The position numbers and the translations under genes were made by a program. A model generated the notes under the pieces. That model had not been told where the DNA came from. It worked only from the letters and a program-made list of their open reading frames with translations, and did not search any database. A stretch of DNA of 6,508 nt from Natrialbaceae archaeon Tc-Br11_E2g1 (GTDB lineage: Archaea; Halobacteriota; Halobacteria; Halobacteriales; Natrialbaceae), in NCBI GenBank assembly GCA_001564255.1, contig LKNC01000162.1:1-6508 (forward strand). The letters are read 5' to 3'. The stretch's first letter is position 1. Every line of letters starts with the position of its first letter. Shown in pieces: positions 1 through 5,395 of this stretch.

Positions 1-172
1 CGTAGGTGTCGTCGTGGAGCGTGGTTTTGCTCGTGGAGACGTATTCACCCTCGAAAGCGTGGCGTGTGACGTAGTTAGCCGCCCACAGGAACTCGTCTAC
101 GGTGTCTTCGAGGAGTACGGCGTCGTCACTGTCCACATCGAGTTTGACCGGGACAGTGCGCCGCTTCTCCAT
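1..172 (-). CDS. tnpB: TnpB RNA-guided endonuclease, N-terminal 57 residues (runs off left edge)
   Basis: TnpB proteins of IS200/IS605 elements are RNA-guided DNA nucleases that use an RNA from the element's downstream end and help retain the transposon; they are ancestors of Cas12. The frame opens at the ATG on positions 172-170 and stays open to base 2. The protein starts [18 protein letters not shown] and continues with [15 protein letters not shown] at about residues 26-40, which I recognise as the standard N-terminus of haloarchaeal IS1341-type TnpB proteins. The catalytic RuvC-like and zinc-finger parts would lie outside the window, so whether the gene is intact cannot be judged. This start is preferred because the two ATGs just upstream (179-177 and 176-174) are out of frame. 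Confidence 0.85.
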   Translation of the reverse strand, partial: MEKRRTVPVKLDVDSDDAVLLEDTVDEFLWAANYVTRHAFEGEYVSTSKTTLHDDTY

Positions 173-193
173 ACATCATATGCGGACTTGGTG

Positions 194-204
194 ATTCAAA
201 AGTA
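194..204 (-). promoter_or_regulatory. Possible TATA-like element for tnpB
   Basis: On the minus strand this reads TACTTTTGAAT, an A/T-rich patch in a G/C-rich setting. Its centre is about 27 bases upstream of the tnpB ATG, the spacing expected for a leaderless haloarchaeal transcript. Read on the plus strand the same patch is ATTCAAAAGTA, about 30 bases before a GTG at 231 that is in frame with the amine oxidase remnant, so it could also point outward. Both readings are inferences from spacing. Confidence 0.35.
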
Positions 205-230
205 TTGGGGAGTCGGCCCTGTCATAGTCG

Positions 231-244
231 GTGGGTTGTCCCAC
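231..244. repeat. Short inverted repeat (5-bp stem, 4-base loop) in the element end
   Basis: GTGGG at 231-235 and CCCAC at 240-244 form a stem around TTGT. The arms echo the GGTGGG/CCCACC arms of the larger hairpin about 20 bases away, so alternative pairings between the two hairpins are possible. It may be part of the structured transposon end; no function is shown. Confidence 0.5.
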
Positions 245-253
245 GGAGCGTAC

Positions 254-292
254 GCGCTTCCTCCCACCGCTAAAGCCGGTGGGTTTCCGCGC
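254..292 (-). repeat. Subterminal hairpin of the IS200/IS605-type end
   Basis: Bases 263-283 form a strong stem-loop. On the tnpB strand the arms are CCCACC and GGTGGG. The inside can fold either as a seventh C-G pair with a 7-base loop, or as an extra GC/GC pair with loop TTTA and one bulged G. The second form resembles the known Y1-transposase recognition hairpins (such as those of IS608), which have an unpaired base within the stem. Outside it, GCGC at 254-257 and 289-292 can pair, leaving a symmetric internal loop GGAAA/AGGAA on the tnpB strand. Flanks of the GGAA...AGGAA kind are, from memory, also typical of the terminal stem of haloarchaeal TnpB guide-RNA scaffolds, so an RNA role is an alternative. 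Confidence 0.65.
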
Positions 293-302
293 TGTTACCG
301 CT

Positions 303-1322
303 ATGAACACCGCCGACGGCGAGCCCAACGTGTTGGAAAACGCCATCTGCCTCCACGAGGAGGACAACGGCACGCTGTGGGAACGCAGCGACTGGCGCAC
401 CGAAACCGACGAGGTGCGCCGCCGTCGCCGACTGGTGGTCTCGTTCGTCGCCGCCGTGGGCAACTACGACTACATCTTCAACTGGTACTTCTATCAGGAC
501 GCTTCGATGGAGGTCGAGGTCCGGCTGACGGGTATCGACAGCGTCTCGGCGGTCGGTCCCGGCGAGGACCCGGAGGGGTACGGCGAGTTGCTCGCCCCCC
601 AGCTCAACGGCCCCATCCACCAGCACTTCTTTAACTTCCGACTGGACATGAACGTCGACGACGGGCCGAACACCCTCTATCGCGTCCAGAACCAGCAGGT
701 TCCCGCCGGCCCGGACGGACTCGAGGCGATGGCGGAGGCCGACGATCGGTGTCACAACCCCGGCGGCCAGGCGTTCTACGCCGACCGGACGAAACTCGAG
801 AGCGAGTCCGAAGCCAAAGACCTCATCGATCCCCTGAAGGGGCGATACTGGCAGGTCGTCAACCCCGAACAGACGAACCGGCTGGGCAAGCCGACGGGCT
901 ACCGGCTCATGCCCGGCAACAACGTCGAGGCCGCCGTCCAACCGAACTCGAGCGTGATGAAGCGATCGGGCTTCATCGAGTATCACCTCTGGGCGACGCC
1001 CTACCGCGAGGACGAACGGTTCCCGGCCGGGGAGTACCCCAACCAACACCCCGGCGGGGCCGGCCTGCCCGCGTGGACCGAGGCGGATCGGAACCTCGAG
1101 GCCGAAGACCTCGTGCTCTGGTACACCCTCGGCGTGAACCACGTCACCCGCCCGGAGGACTGGCCGATCCTGCCGGTACAGGTCTACAGCGTGAAACTCC
1201 AGCCGGTGAACTTCTTCGAGGAGAGCCCGGCGATCGACGTCCCACCCCAGCACGCGATCGAGAACCAGGACGTACCCGGCCACGGTCACTGCGAGACCGA
1301 CGCCGAGGCCGACGACGACTGA
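303..1322 (+). pseudogene. Copper (topaquinone) amine oxidase, 5'-truncated by the transposon end
   Basis: Primary-amine oxidases oxidise R-CH2-NH2 to aldehyde, ammonia and H2O2 using Cu(II) and topaquinone made from a Tyr. Counting from the ATG at 303, the TPQ motif V-G-N-Y-D-Y is at residues 52-57 (Tyr55). Copper ligands are His106 and His108 (H-Q-H-F-F-N-F) and His280 (N-H-V-T-R-P-E-D-W). The remnant is 339 residues; the full catalytic domain is about 400-440 and whole enzymes are about 620-700. Alignment from memory with Arthrobacter AGAO starts about 55 residues before TPQ, so the catalytic-base Asp (about 84 residues before TPQ) and the N-terminal domains are missing. The frame stays open back to a GTG at 231 inside the transposon end, but those 24 residues show no amine oxidase similarity. 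The C-terminus, ending in an acidic tail, looks complete. The remainder probably lies beyond the transposon, to the left. Confidence 0.85.
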
Positions 1323-1404
1323 CCGCACTCGGCCCTTTCTCGTCCGCGTGATCAGCCACCGGCCGACAGGCCCTCGCTTTTCCACCGGTAGCGACGGCGC
1401 ACGC

Positions 1405-1440
1405 GTGCCGCGTCGGAGGCCCACGCCGACGGCGCGGCAC
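1405..1440. repeat. GC-rich inverted repeat in the gap after the amine oxidase remnant
   Basis: GTGCCGCG (1405-1412) is perfectly complementary to CGCGGCAC (1433-1440), and TCGG (1413-1416) to CCGA (1426-1429), with CGG bulged on the right side. A direct repeat CGACGGCGC occurs at 1392-1400 and 1428-1436. The rest of the 230-base gap (1323-1552) shows no convincing gene. There is no T-run directly after the hairpin, so it is not a standard terminator; high GC makes chance palindromes fairly likely. Confidence 0.4.
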
Positions 1441-1552
1441 ACTCCTCGCGCCGTCGGGGTGGCGTGGCGGCCGTCGCCCCGAGCGTGGCCCGAGCACTGC
1501 GAGGGCCAGGCGAGGCAACGCCTTTGCCCCCTGCCTTCGAACCCCGTGGCGT

Positions 1553-1930
1553 ATGCGACAGATCGAACCCGACGGACTGATCGACTCGACGCGACTGCAC
1601 TACAGCCAAGTCGTCGTCGACGGCGACGACGTCTACGTCTCCGGCCAGGTCGGCTGGGACGAGAACTTCGAGATCGCCGGCGACGACGTCGCCTCCCAGG
1701 CCCGGCAGGCCTTCGAGAACCTCGAGGTCGCCCTCGAGGAAGCCGACAGGAGTCTCGAGGACGTCCGCAAGGTCACGGCGTATCTCGTCGACGCCCCCGA
1801 GAACCGCGAGGCCTACCAGGACGTCTACGAGGAGGTCTTCGACACGGAGCCGTACCCCTGCCATACCATCCTCGGGGTCGACGCGCTGGCCTTAGAGGAG
1901 TTTCTGCTCGAGATCGAGGTCGAACTGTAG
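1553..1930 (+). CDS. RidA/YjgF/Rid-family protein, lacking the catalytic Arg
   Basis: Rid proteins are small trimeric proteins; the RidA type hydrolyses reactive enamines/imines made by PLP enzymes or amine oxidation to keto acids plus ammonia. This 125-residue protein matches the family length. It has the core D-D-V-Y-V-S-G-Q-V (residues 25-33), A-S-Q-A-R-Q-A-F-E-N-L (47-57), V-R-K-V-T-A-Y-L-V-D (71-80) and the ending L-L-E-I-E-V-E-L. In E. coli RidA the essential Arg105 sits in F-P-A-R-S-C; here the aligned segment is Y-P-C-H-T-I, with His104 in that place. So this is a Rid relative that may lack classical imine deaminase activity and act on another ligand. The gene starts at an ATG with no Shine-Dalgarno site, 72 bases before the M24 gene start on the same strand. 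The fold assignment is confident; the reaction is not. Confidence 0.88.
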   Translation: MRQIEPDGLIDSTRLHYSQVVVDGDDVYVSGQVGWDENFEIAGDDVASQARQAFENLEVALEEADRSLEDVRKVTAYLVDAPENREAYQDVYEEVFDTEPYPCHTILGVDALALEEFLLEIEVEL

Positions 1931-1969
1931 CCCCTGCGGGGAGAGGCCGACTGGCCGGAAGCGGTACAG

Positions 1970-1975
1970 TTTAGA
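1970..1975 (+). promoter_or_regulatory. TATA-like box for the M24 gene
   Basis: TTTAGA lies in a G/C-rich gap with its centre about 30 bases before the ATG at 2003. That is the usual archaeal TATA-to-start distance for a leaderless message and supports both the choice of this ATG and transcription separate from the RidA gene. It is an inference from sequence and spacing only. Confidence 0.45.
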
Positions 1976-2002
1976 CCCGCCCGCGGTTTGGTACGGTCGT
2001 AC

Positions 2003-3277
2003 ATGACGTTCCACGAGCGAAGCTTCATGGAGGGCACTTTGGGAACCCAGGCCGTCGACTGGGAAGAGCGGATCAACACCCAACGGTTACGAGAAGAACG
2101 CAAGGAGAAGGCACTCGAGCGATTGCAGGAGGCCGACCTCGGCGCGATCCTTCTCCTTTCGGACCCCAACATCCGGTATGTCACCGGGCTGGCGATGACC
2201 GGCGGCAGCGGCGCGGACCACTACACCCTGTTGACCGAGGAGGGCGACATCGTCCACTGGGACACTGCAGACCACGCGAGCAACCAGCGTGCGAACTGTC
2301 CGTGGCTCCACGATATCCGGTACGCCTGCCCCGGCCTCGGCAACGTCCCCCGGGCGTCCGGCCGGAACTCCGCCCGCGGGTTCTTGCTCGAGACGATGGC
2401 CGACGGCGTCGCCCACGCGATGGCAGAGTACGGCGTCGCCGACGAGACACTCGGCGTCGACGTCGGGAACGCGGGGTTACTCGAGGCCCTCGAGGGCCAG
2501 GGCCTCGAGACCGACGTCGAGACGGCCAACGCGATCATGGAGGACGCACGGAAGATCAAGACCGACGACGAGATCGAGTGTCTGCGGATGGTCGCGGCGA
2601 TCTGTGAGGCGGGCTTCCAGCAGATCACAGAGACCGCAAAGCCGGGCATGCGCGAGACCGAAGTCTGGGGTGAGGCCGTCCGCGAACTCTGGCGTCACGG
2701 CGCGTTCGTCGGCGGCGGCTACCTCACCTCCGGACCGAACACGTGGCCGAAACACCAGGCGAACACGACGGATCGGATGCTCCGGCCGAACGATCTCGTC
2801 TACGCCGACTTCTACAACATCGCCTACCTCGGCTACCGCTCGTGTTACTATCGCACGTTCTCCATGGGCGAGCCCACCCAGGAACAGAAAGACGCCTACG
2901 GGATCGCCCGGGACAACCTCTATGACGTCCTAGAGCGGATCGAACCCGGCGCGACCACCGACGAGATCGCGAAGGGCTTTCCGGACATGGATGGGGAACA
3001 CGCCGACTTCTACGACGCCGACGAGCCCTGGCAGATGACGACGAACCACTGGGCCCACGGGCTGGGGCTGCAGCTCTACGAGGTGCCCCTGATCTGGCGC
3101 GGCCTCTCGCCCGACCACCCGATCGAGATCGAGGAGGGCATGACGATGGCCGTCGAGACCCAGGAACCTGCAGGCCGCCAGGGCGTCCGCGTCGAGGAGA
3201 TGGTCGTCGTCCGCGAGAACGGCGTCGAAATCCTCAGTGAGTGGCCCGTAGAGGAGATCACCGTCATCGACCACTGA
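2003..3277 (+). CDS. M24-family (creatinase/prolidase fold) protein with an altered metal site
   Basis: M24 proteins have a creatinase-like N-terminal domain and a pita-bread C-terminal domain; members include Xaa-Pro peptidases, creatinase, ectoine hydrolase (DoeA/EutD) and the DMSP lyase DddP. The 424-residue length is typical. The N-terminal domain includes L-L-S-D-P-N-I-R-Y-V-T-G-L (residues 51-63). The five usual metal ligands map to Asp269, Cys281 (normally Asp, in G-Y-R-S-C-Y-Y-R-T-F), His352 (A-H-G-L-G-L), Glu385 and Glu398 (R-V-E-E). The usual active-site His before Glu-Pro is Tyr359. The spacing between ligand positions one and two is 12, one longer than in ordinary prolidases and, from memory, like DddP. 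A true Xaa-Pro peptidase is therefore doubtful; a cytosolic hydrolase or lyase acting on a small C-N or C-S compound is as likely. Start: ATG at 2003 is preferred over an in-frame TTG at 1988 because of the TATA-like box 30 bases upstream. Confidence 0.87.
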   Translation: MTFHERSFMEGTLGTQAVDWEERINTQRLREERKEKALERLQEADLGAILLLSDPNIRYVTGLAMTGGSGADHYTLLTEEGDIVHWDTADHASNQRANCPWLHDIRYACPGLGNVPRASGRNSARGFLLETMADGVAHAMAEYGVADETLGVDVGNAGLLEALEGQGLETDVETANAIMEDARKIKTDDEIECLRMVAAICEAGFQQITETAKPGMRETEVWGEAVRELWRHGAFVGGGYLTSGPNTWPKHQANTTDRMLRPNDLVYADFYNIAYLGYRSCYYRTFSMGEPTQEQKDAYGIARDNLYDVLERIEPGATTDEIAKGFPDMDGEHADFYDADEPWQMTTNHWAHGLGLQLYEVPLIWRGLSPDHPIEIEEGMTMAVETQEPAGRQGVRVEEMVVVRENGVEILSEWPVEEITVIDH

Positions 3278-3331
3278 TCGACGCCGGACGCAGGCGATCC
3301 GAACCGGCAACCCGCGCACTATCACCAACTG

Positions 3332-3337
3332 TTATGA
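3332..3337 (+). promoter_or_regulatory. TATA-like box for the LLM oxidoreductase gene
   Basis: TTATGA is centred about 27-28 bases before the ATG at 3362 in the 84-base gap after the M24 gene. The spacing fits a leaderless haloarchaeal promoter, so this gene may be transcribed on its own or also by read-through from upstream. Evidence is sequence and spacing only. Confidence 0.4.
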
Positions 3338-3361
3338 ACGTTCGGCGGCAGATACGAGTGT

Positions 3362-4369
3362 ATGCAACTCGGTACCGGACTGTTTACCGCCCAGCGACGG
3401 CCCGACGACGACCGCGAGATGAGCGAACTCTACGACGAGATGCTTACCGTGACCCGCGAGATCGAGGATGCGGGCCTCGACAGCGCCTGGGTCTCCGAAC
3501 ACCACTTCGCCGACGACGGCTACCTCTCGGCGACGATGCCAACTCTCGGCGCGATGGCTGCCGAAACCGACGACCTCGAGATCGGCACCTGCATCGCACT
3601 CGGCCCGCTGTACGAACCCATCCGGCTGGCCGAGGACGCCGCCACCGTCGACCTCCTGTCTGACGGGCGGCTCACTCTCGGCCTCGCCATCGGCTCGAAC
3701 CCCCGGGAGTTCGACGTCTTCGGCGTCCCACGCGAGGAACGCGCCCAGCGCCTTGGCGACCTCGTGCCCTTCCTGCGCGGGGCCTGGAGCGAGGGCAACC
3801 TCGAGTACGACTCCGACTATCACGACGTGCCCACGGACGTCTCGATCACGCCAAAGCCGGTAGACGGCGACGTGCCGGTCATGCTCGGCGGCGGGGCCAA
3901 GCCCGCGGTGCGGCGTGCGGCCCGCACCGCAGAGGGGTGGTGTGCACCATCCGCGATCAGCCTCGAGGGCGTACGCAAACGCGTCGAGGACATCCGATCG
4001 GTTCGCGAACAGGAGGGCCTCGAGGGCGACTTCACGGTCTACGTCCTCCAGCACGGCTGGGTCGGCGACTCCCGTGAGGAAGCTTGGGAGATCATGCGCG
4101 ATGGCTACTTCTACATCCAGCGTCGCTACGAGGAGATCTTCTCCGGGGAGTCCGTCGACGAACTCGACGAGGAGCGAAAACGGGAACTCAAAGAGCAGGC
4201 GATCTTCGGCACGCCCGAGCAGGTGGTCGAGGAACTCGAGGAGTACCGGGAGGCCTTAGGCGACGACATCCACTTCATCTTCCGGACCTACCACCCCAGC
4301 GTCGGCACCGAGGAGATGTGTGAGTGTATCCGGCGACTCGGCGAGGACGTGGCTCCCGAACTCCGGTAA
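3362..4369 (+). CDS. LLM-class (luciferase-like) flavin-dependent oxidoreductase
   Basis: The luciferase-like superfamily uses FMN or the deazaflavin F420 (both available in haloarchaea) in a TIM barrel to oxygenate or reduce small organic substrates. This protein has 335 residues, the usual single-barrel size. Visible family signatures are D-S-A-W-V-S-E-H-H-F (residues 40-49), I-R-L-A-E-D-A-A-T-V-D-L-L-S-D-G-R-L (87-104), the glycine-rich L-G-L-A-I-G-S-N-P-R-E-F (106-117) and P-V-M-L-G-G-G-A-K-P (172-181), then A-R-T-A-E-G-W. The C-terminus F-I-F-R-T-Y-H-P...L-G-E-D-V-A-P-E-L-R appears complete. Which cofactor and substrate it uses cannot be read from the sequence; an automatic label of methylenetetrahydromethanopterin reductase would not be reliable. 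It follows the RidA-like and M24 genes on the same strand, and the stop codon abuts a broken acylase gene. Confidence 0.88.
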   Translation: MQLGTGLFTAQRRPDDDREMSELYDEMLTVTREIEDAGLDSAWVSEHHFADDGYLSATMPTLGAMAAETDDLEIGTCIALGPLYEPIRLAEDAATVDLLSDGRLTLGLAIGSNPREFDVFGVPREERAQRLGDLVPFLRGAWSEGNLEYDSDYHDVPTDVSITPKPVDGDVPVMLGGGAKPAVRRAARTAEGWCAPSAISLEGVRKRVEDIRSVREQEGLEGDFTVYVLQHGWVGDSREEAWEIMRDGYFYIQRRYEEIFSGESVDELDEERKRELKEQAIFGTPEQVVEELEEYREALGDDIHFIFRTYHPSVGTEEMCECIRRLGEDVAPELR

Positions 4370-4377
4370 ACCGTGGG

Positions 4378-4779
4378 ACGGAGAACCACTTCGTCCAGAT
4401 TGGAGACGAGGTCGTCCGTGCGGAGAACGTGTTACCGCCGGGCAACTCGGGATACCTCTCGCCCGACGGCGAACCGGCCGACCACTACGACGACCAACTC
4501 GAGATGTTCATCGACTTCGAGTACAAGGACCTGCTGTTCGAGGACGAGGAAGTCGAGAACGCGACGGTCGATCAGCGGGTCCTCGAGTCCGACGAGACGG
4601 ACGAGCCGGCCGACGACGTCGACGACGCGCCGGCCGACGATACACCGACCGACGACGCCGACGATGAGGTGCCTGTCGCCGACGACGCCACGCCCGGCTT
4701 CGGATTCGGAACCGCACTCGCCGGCGCGGGTGCCGCCGGACTGCTCAAGTGGCTCTCGGATCGGGAAGCCGAGACCTGA
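4378..4779 (+). pseudogene. Penicillin-acylase-like (S45 Ntn-hydrolase) C-terminal remnant with PGF-CTERM-like tail
   Basis: S45 acylases are secreted, self-cleaving hydrolases of N-acyl compounds. The segment N-V-L-P-P-G-N-S-G (4426-4452) followed by H-Y-D-D-Q-L-E-M-F (4483-4509) and the aromatic F-E-Y-K-D-L-L-F corresponds to the extreme C-terminus of this family, where S-G...H-Y-D-D-Q is conserved. A low-complexity Asp/Ala/Pro/Thr linker follows, then T-P-G-F-G-F-G with a short hydrophobic stretch and a final Leu-Lys-Trp-Leu-Ser-Asp-Arg (4690-4779), like the archaeosortase-processed PGF-CTERM anchor. The roughly 600 or more upstream residues, including the catalytic N-terminal Ser and the signal peptide, are absent: the frame begins right after the oxidoreductase stop. 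An in-frame ATG at 4324 lies inside that gene and would add 18 unrelated residues. I infer a deletion remnant. Confidence 0.65.
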
Positions 4780-4834
4780 CTCGCGGGGGAAAACGGGTGG
4801 GATTTGGGGGTTTTCGATGTGACCTGGAGAACCG
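4780..4834. terminator. Convergent gap with a T-run on each strand, possible bidirectional termination
   Basis: The 55 bases between the acylase remnant and the opposing thioesterase hold GGGGGTTTTCG on the plus strand (from 4807) and, on the minus strand, a CGTTTTCCCCC run (complement of 4787-4797). Short oligo-T runs at gene ends can terminate archaeal transcription, and the position between converging genes fits. The runs are only four bases long, so support is weak. Confidence 0.3.
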
Positions 4835-5266
4835 CTATCCGGTCTTGTAGACGCCTCGAGCGTCGGCGACCAGCGTCCCGACGGCTTCGCCGCCTTCACG
4901 GGGCTCCGAGGGAGCCTCGCCGTCGTCATCGGCGGCGTACACCTCGACGTCGACCGTCCCGACGTCGCTGCCACACCGGACTACGTCGGCGACGGCGTAG
5001 AGGTCGCCCGTCCCGGCACTGAGATAGTCGATACGCATGTCGATCGTCGGCACCGGCTGGTCGACCATCGAGACCAGCGCCGCGCCGCCGACGGTGTCGG
5101 CGAGGGTGAAGGTGACCCCGCCGTGGGCCATCAACTGCTCTTCGTTCCACGAGAGGTCCGCGGTCATCTCGAGGCGGCCCTCGGCGTGGCCCTCGGCGCA
5201 TTCGGTTACCTCGACACCCAGCAGGGATGCGAAGGGCATCCCTTCGAAGAAGGCTTCTACGTCCAT
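4835..5266 (-). CDS. PaaI-family hotdog-fold acyl-CoA thioesterase
   Basis: PaaI-type thioesterases hydrolyse acyl-CoA or aryl-acyl-CoA thioesters in the cytoplasm, often releasing CoA from stalled catabolic intermediates. The protein has 143 residues, the usual size. The active-site region is N-E-E-Q-L-M-A-H-G-G-V-T-F-T-L-A-D (residues 41-57), with the hallmark H-G-G at 48-50 and the catalytic acid Asp57 nine residues after the His, as in E. coli PaaI. The T-I-D-M-R-I-D-Y-L strand (74-82) is the typical following strand. An acidic, low-complexity insertion (about 112-128) near the end lies in a surface loop typical of haloarchaeal versions. The ATG at 5266-5264 is chosen because a TATA-like box sits about 31 bases upstream and the longer open frame lies antisense to the aldehyde dehydrogenase. 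Substrate unknown. Confidence 0.88.
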   Translation of the reverse strand: MDVEAFFEGMPFASLLGVEVTECAEGHAEGRLEMTADLSWNEEQLMAHGGVTFTLADTVGGAALVSMVDQPVPTIDMRIDYLSAGTGDLYAVADVVRCGSDVGTVDVEVYAADDDGEAPSEPREGGEAVGTLVADARGVYKTG

Positions 5267-5293
5267 GTCCGTCTCACCATCGCGGCCGACGGG

Positions 5294-5300
5294 TAATAAA
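5294..5300 (-). promoter_or_regulatory. TATA-like box for the thioesterase gene
   Basis: On the minus strand this reads TTTATTA, the most A/T-rich patch in the 129-base divergent gap. Its centre is about 31 bases upstream of the thioesterase ATG, which supports that start and a leaderless transcript. Confidence 0.55.
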
Positions 5301-5362
5301 TGTGAATAGTGGTGACAGCCACCGAGCGGCTGAAACCGGGCAGACGCGCCTCGATACCAACC

Positions 5363-5367
5363 TATAA
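5363..5367 (+). promoter_or_regulatory. TATA box for the aldehyde dehydrogenase gene
   Basis: TATAA inside CCTATAACAC, centred 31 bases before the ATG at 5396. Spacing fits a leaderless haloarchaeal start. It lies about 65 bases from the oppositely directed box of the thioesterase, so the two genes diverge from a shared control region. Confidence 0.55.
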
Positions 5368-5395
5368 CACGGAGCCAGCCCTTCGGACGGAGTGC

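Larger units (their letters stand above)
1..297 (-). mobile_element. Upstream (left) end of an IS200/IS605-family, IS1341-like element
   Basis: This stretch holds the start of a tnpB gene on the minus strand and about 125 bases of non-coding end sequence between the tnpB start and the interrupted amine oxidase frame. The inner boundary is visible as the loss of amine oxidase homology just before the Ala-Met-Asn codons at 300-308; the exact last base of the element is inferred, somewhere in about 285-300. By hand count, bases 1-240 are about 56% G+C, clearly lower than the amine oxidase gene that follows. A subterminal hairpin at 263-283 fits the ends recognised by Y1 (TnpA) transposases of this family. 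No tnpA is seen here, so the element may be tnpB-only or carry tnpA elsewhere. The rest lies beyond the left edge. Confidence 0.7.

Noticed and set aside
263..283. Hairpin as a rho-independent terminator or CRISPR repeat
   Set aside because: No useful T-run follows on either strand and there is no spaced repetition; its place at a tnpB element end explains it better.
14..634. Plus-strand open frame at the left edge
   Set aside because: It is antisense to tnpB and then out of frame with the amine oxidase; the Arg-rich composition is unlike haloarchaeal proteins.
270..1442. Long minus-strand open frame of 390 codons
   Set aside because: It is antisense to the amine oxidase remnant, whose motifs are unmistakable; such frames are common in high-GC DNA.
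1348..1974. Plus-strand open frame covering the gap and the RidA-like gene
   Set aside because: Arg-rich translation in another frame of the RidA-like gene, with no recognisable domain.
4594..4690. Repetitive GACGAC-rich stretch that looks like a tandem repeat
   Set aside because: It encodes an acidic Asp/Ala/Pro/Thr linker before the membrane anchor, which is usual for haloarchaeal surface proteins; no regular unit length.
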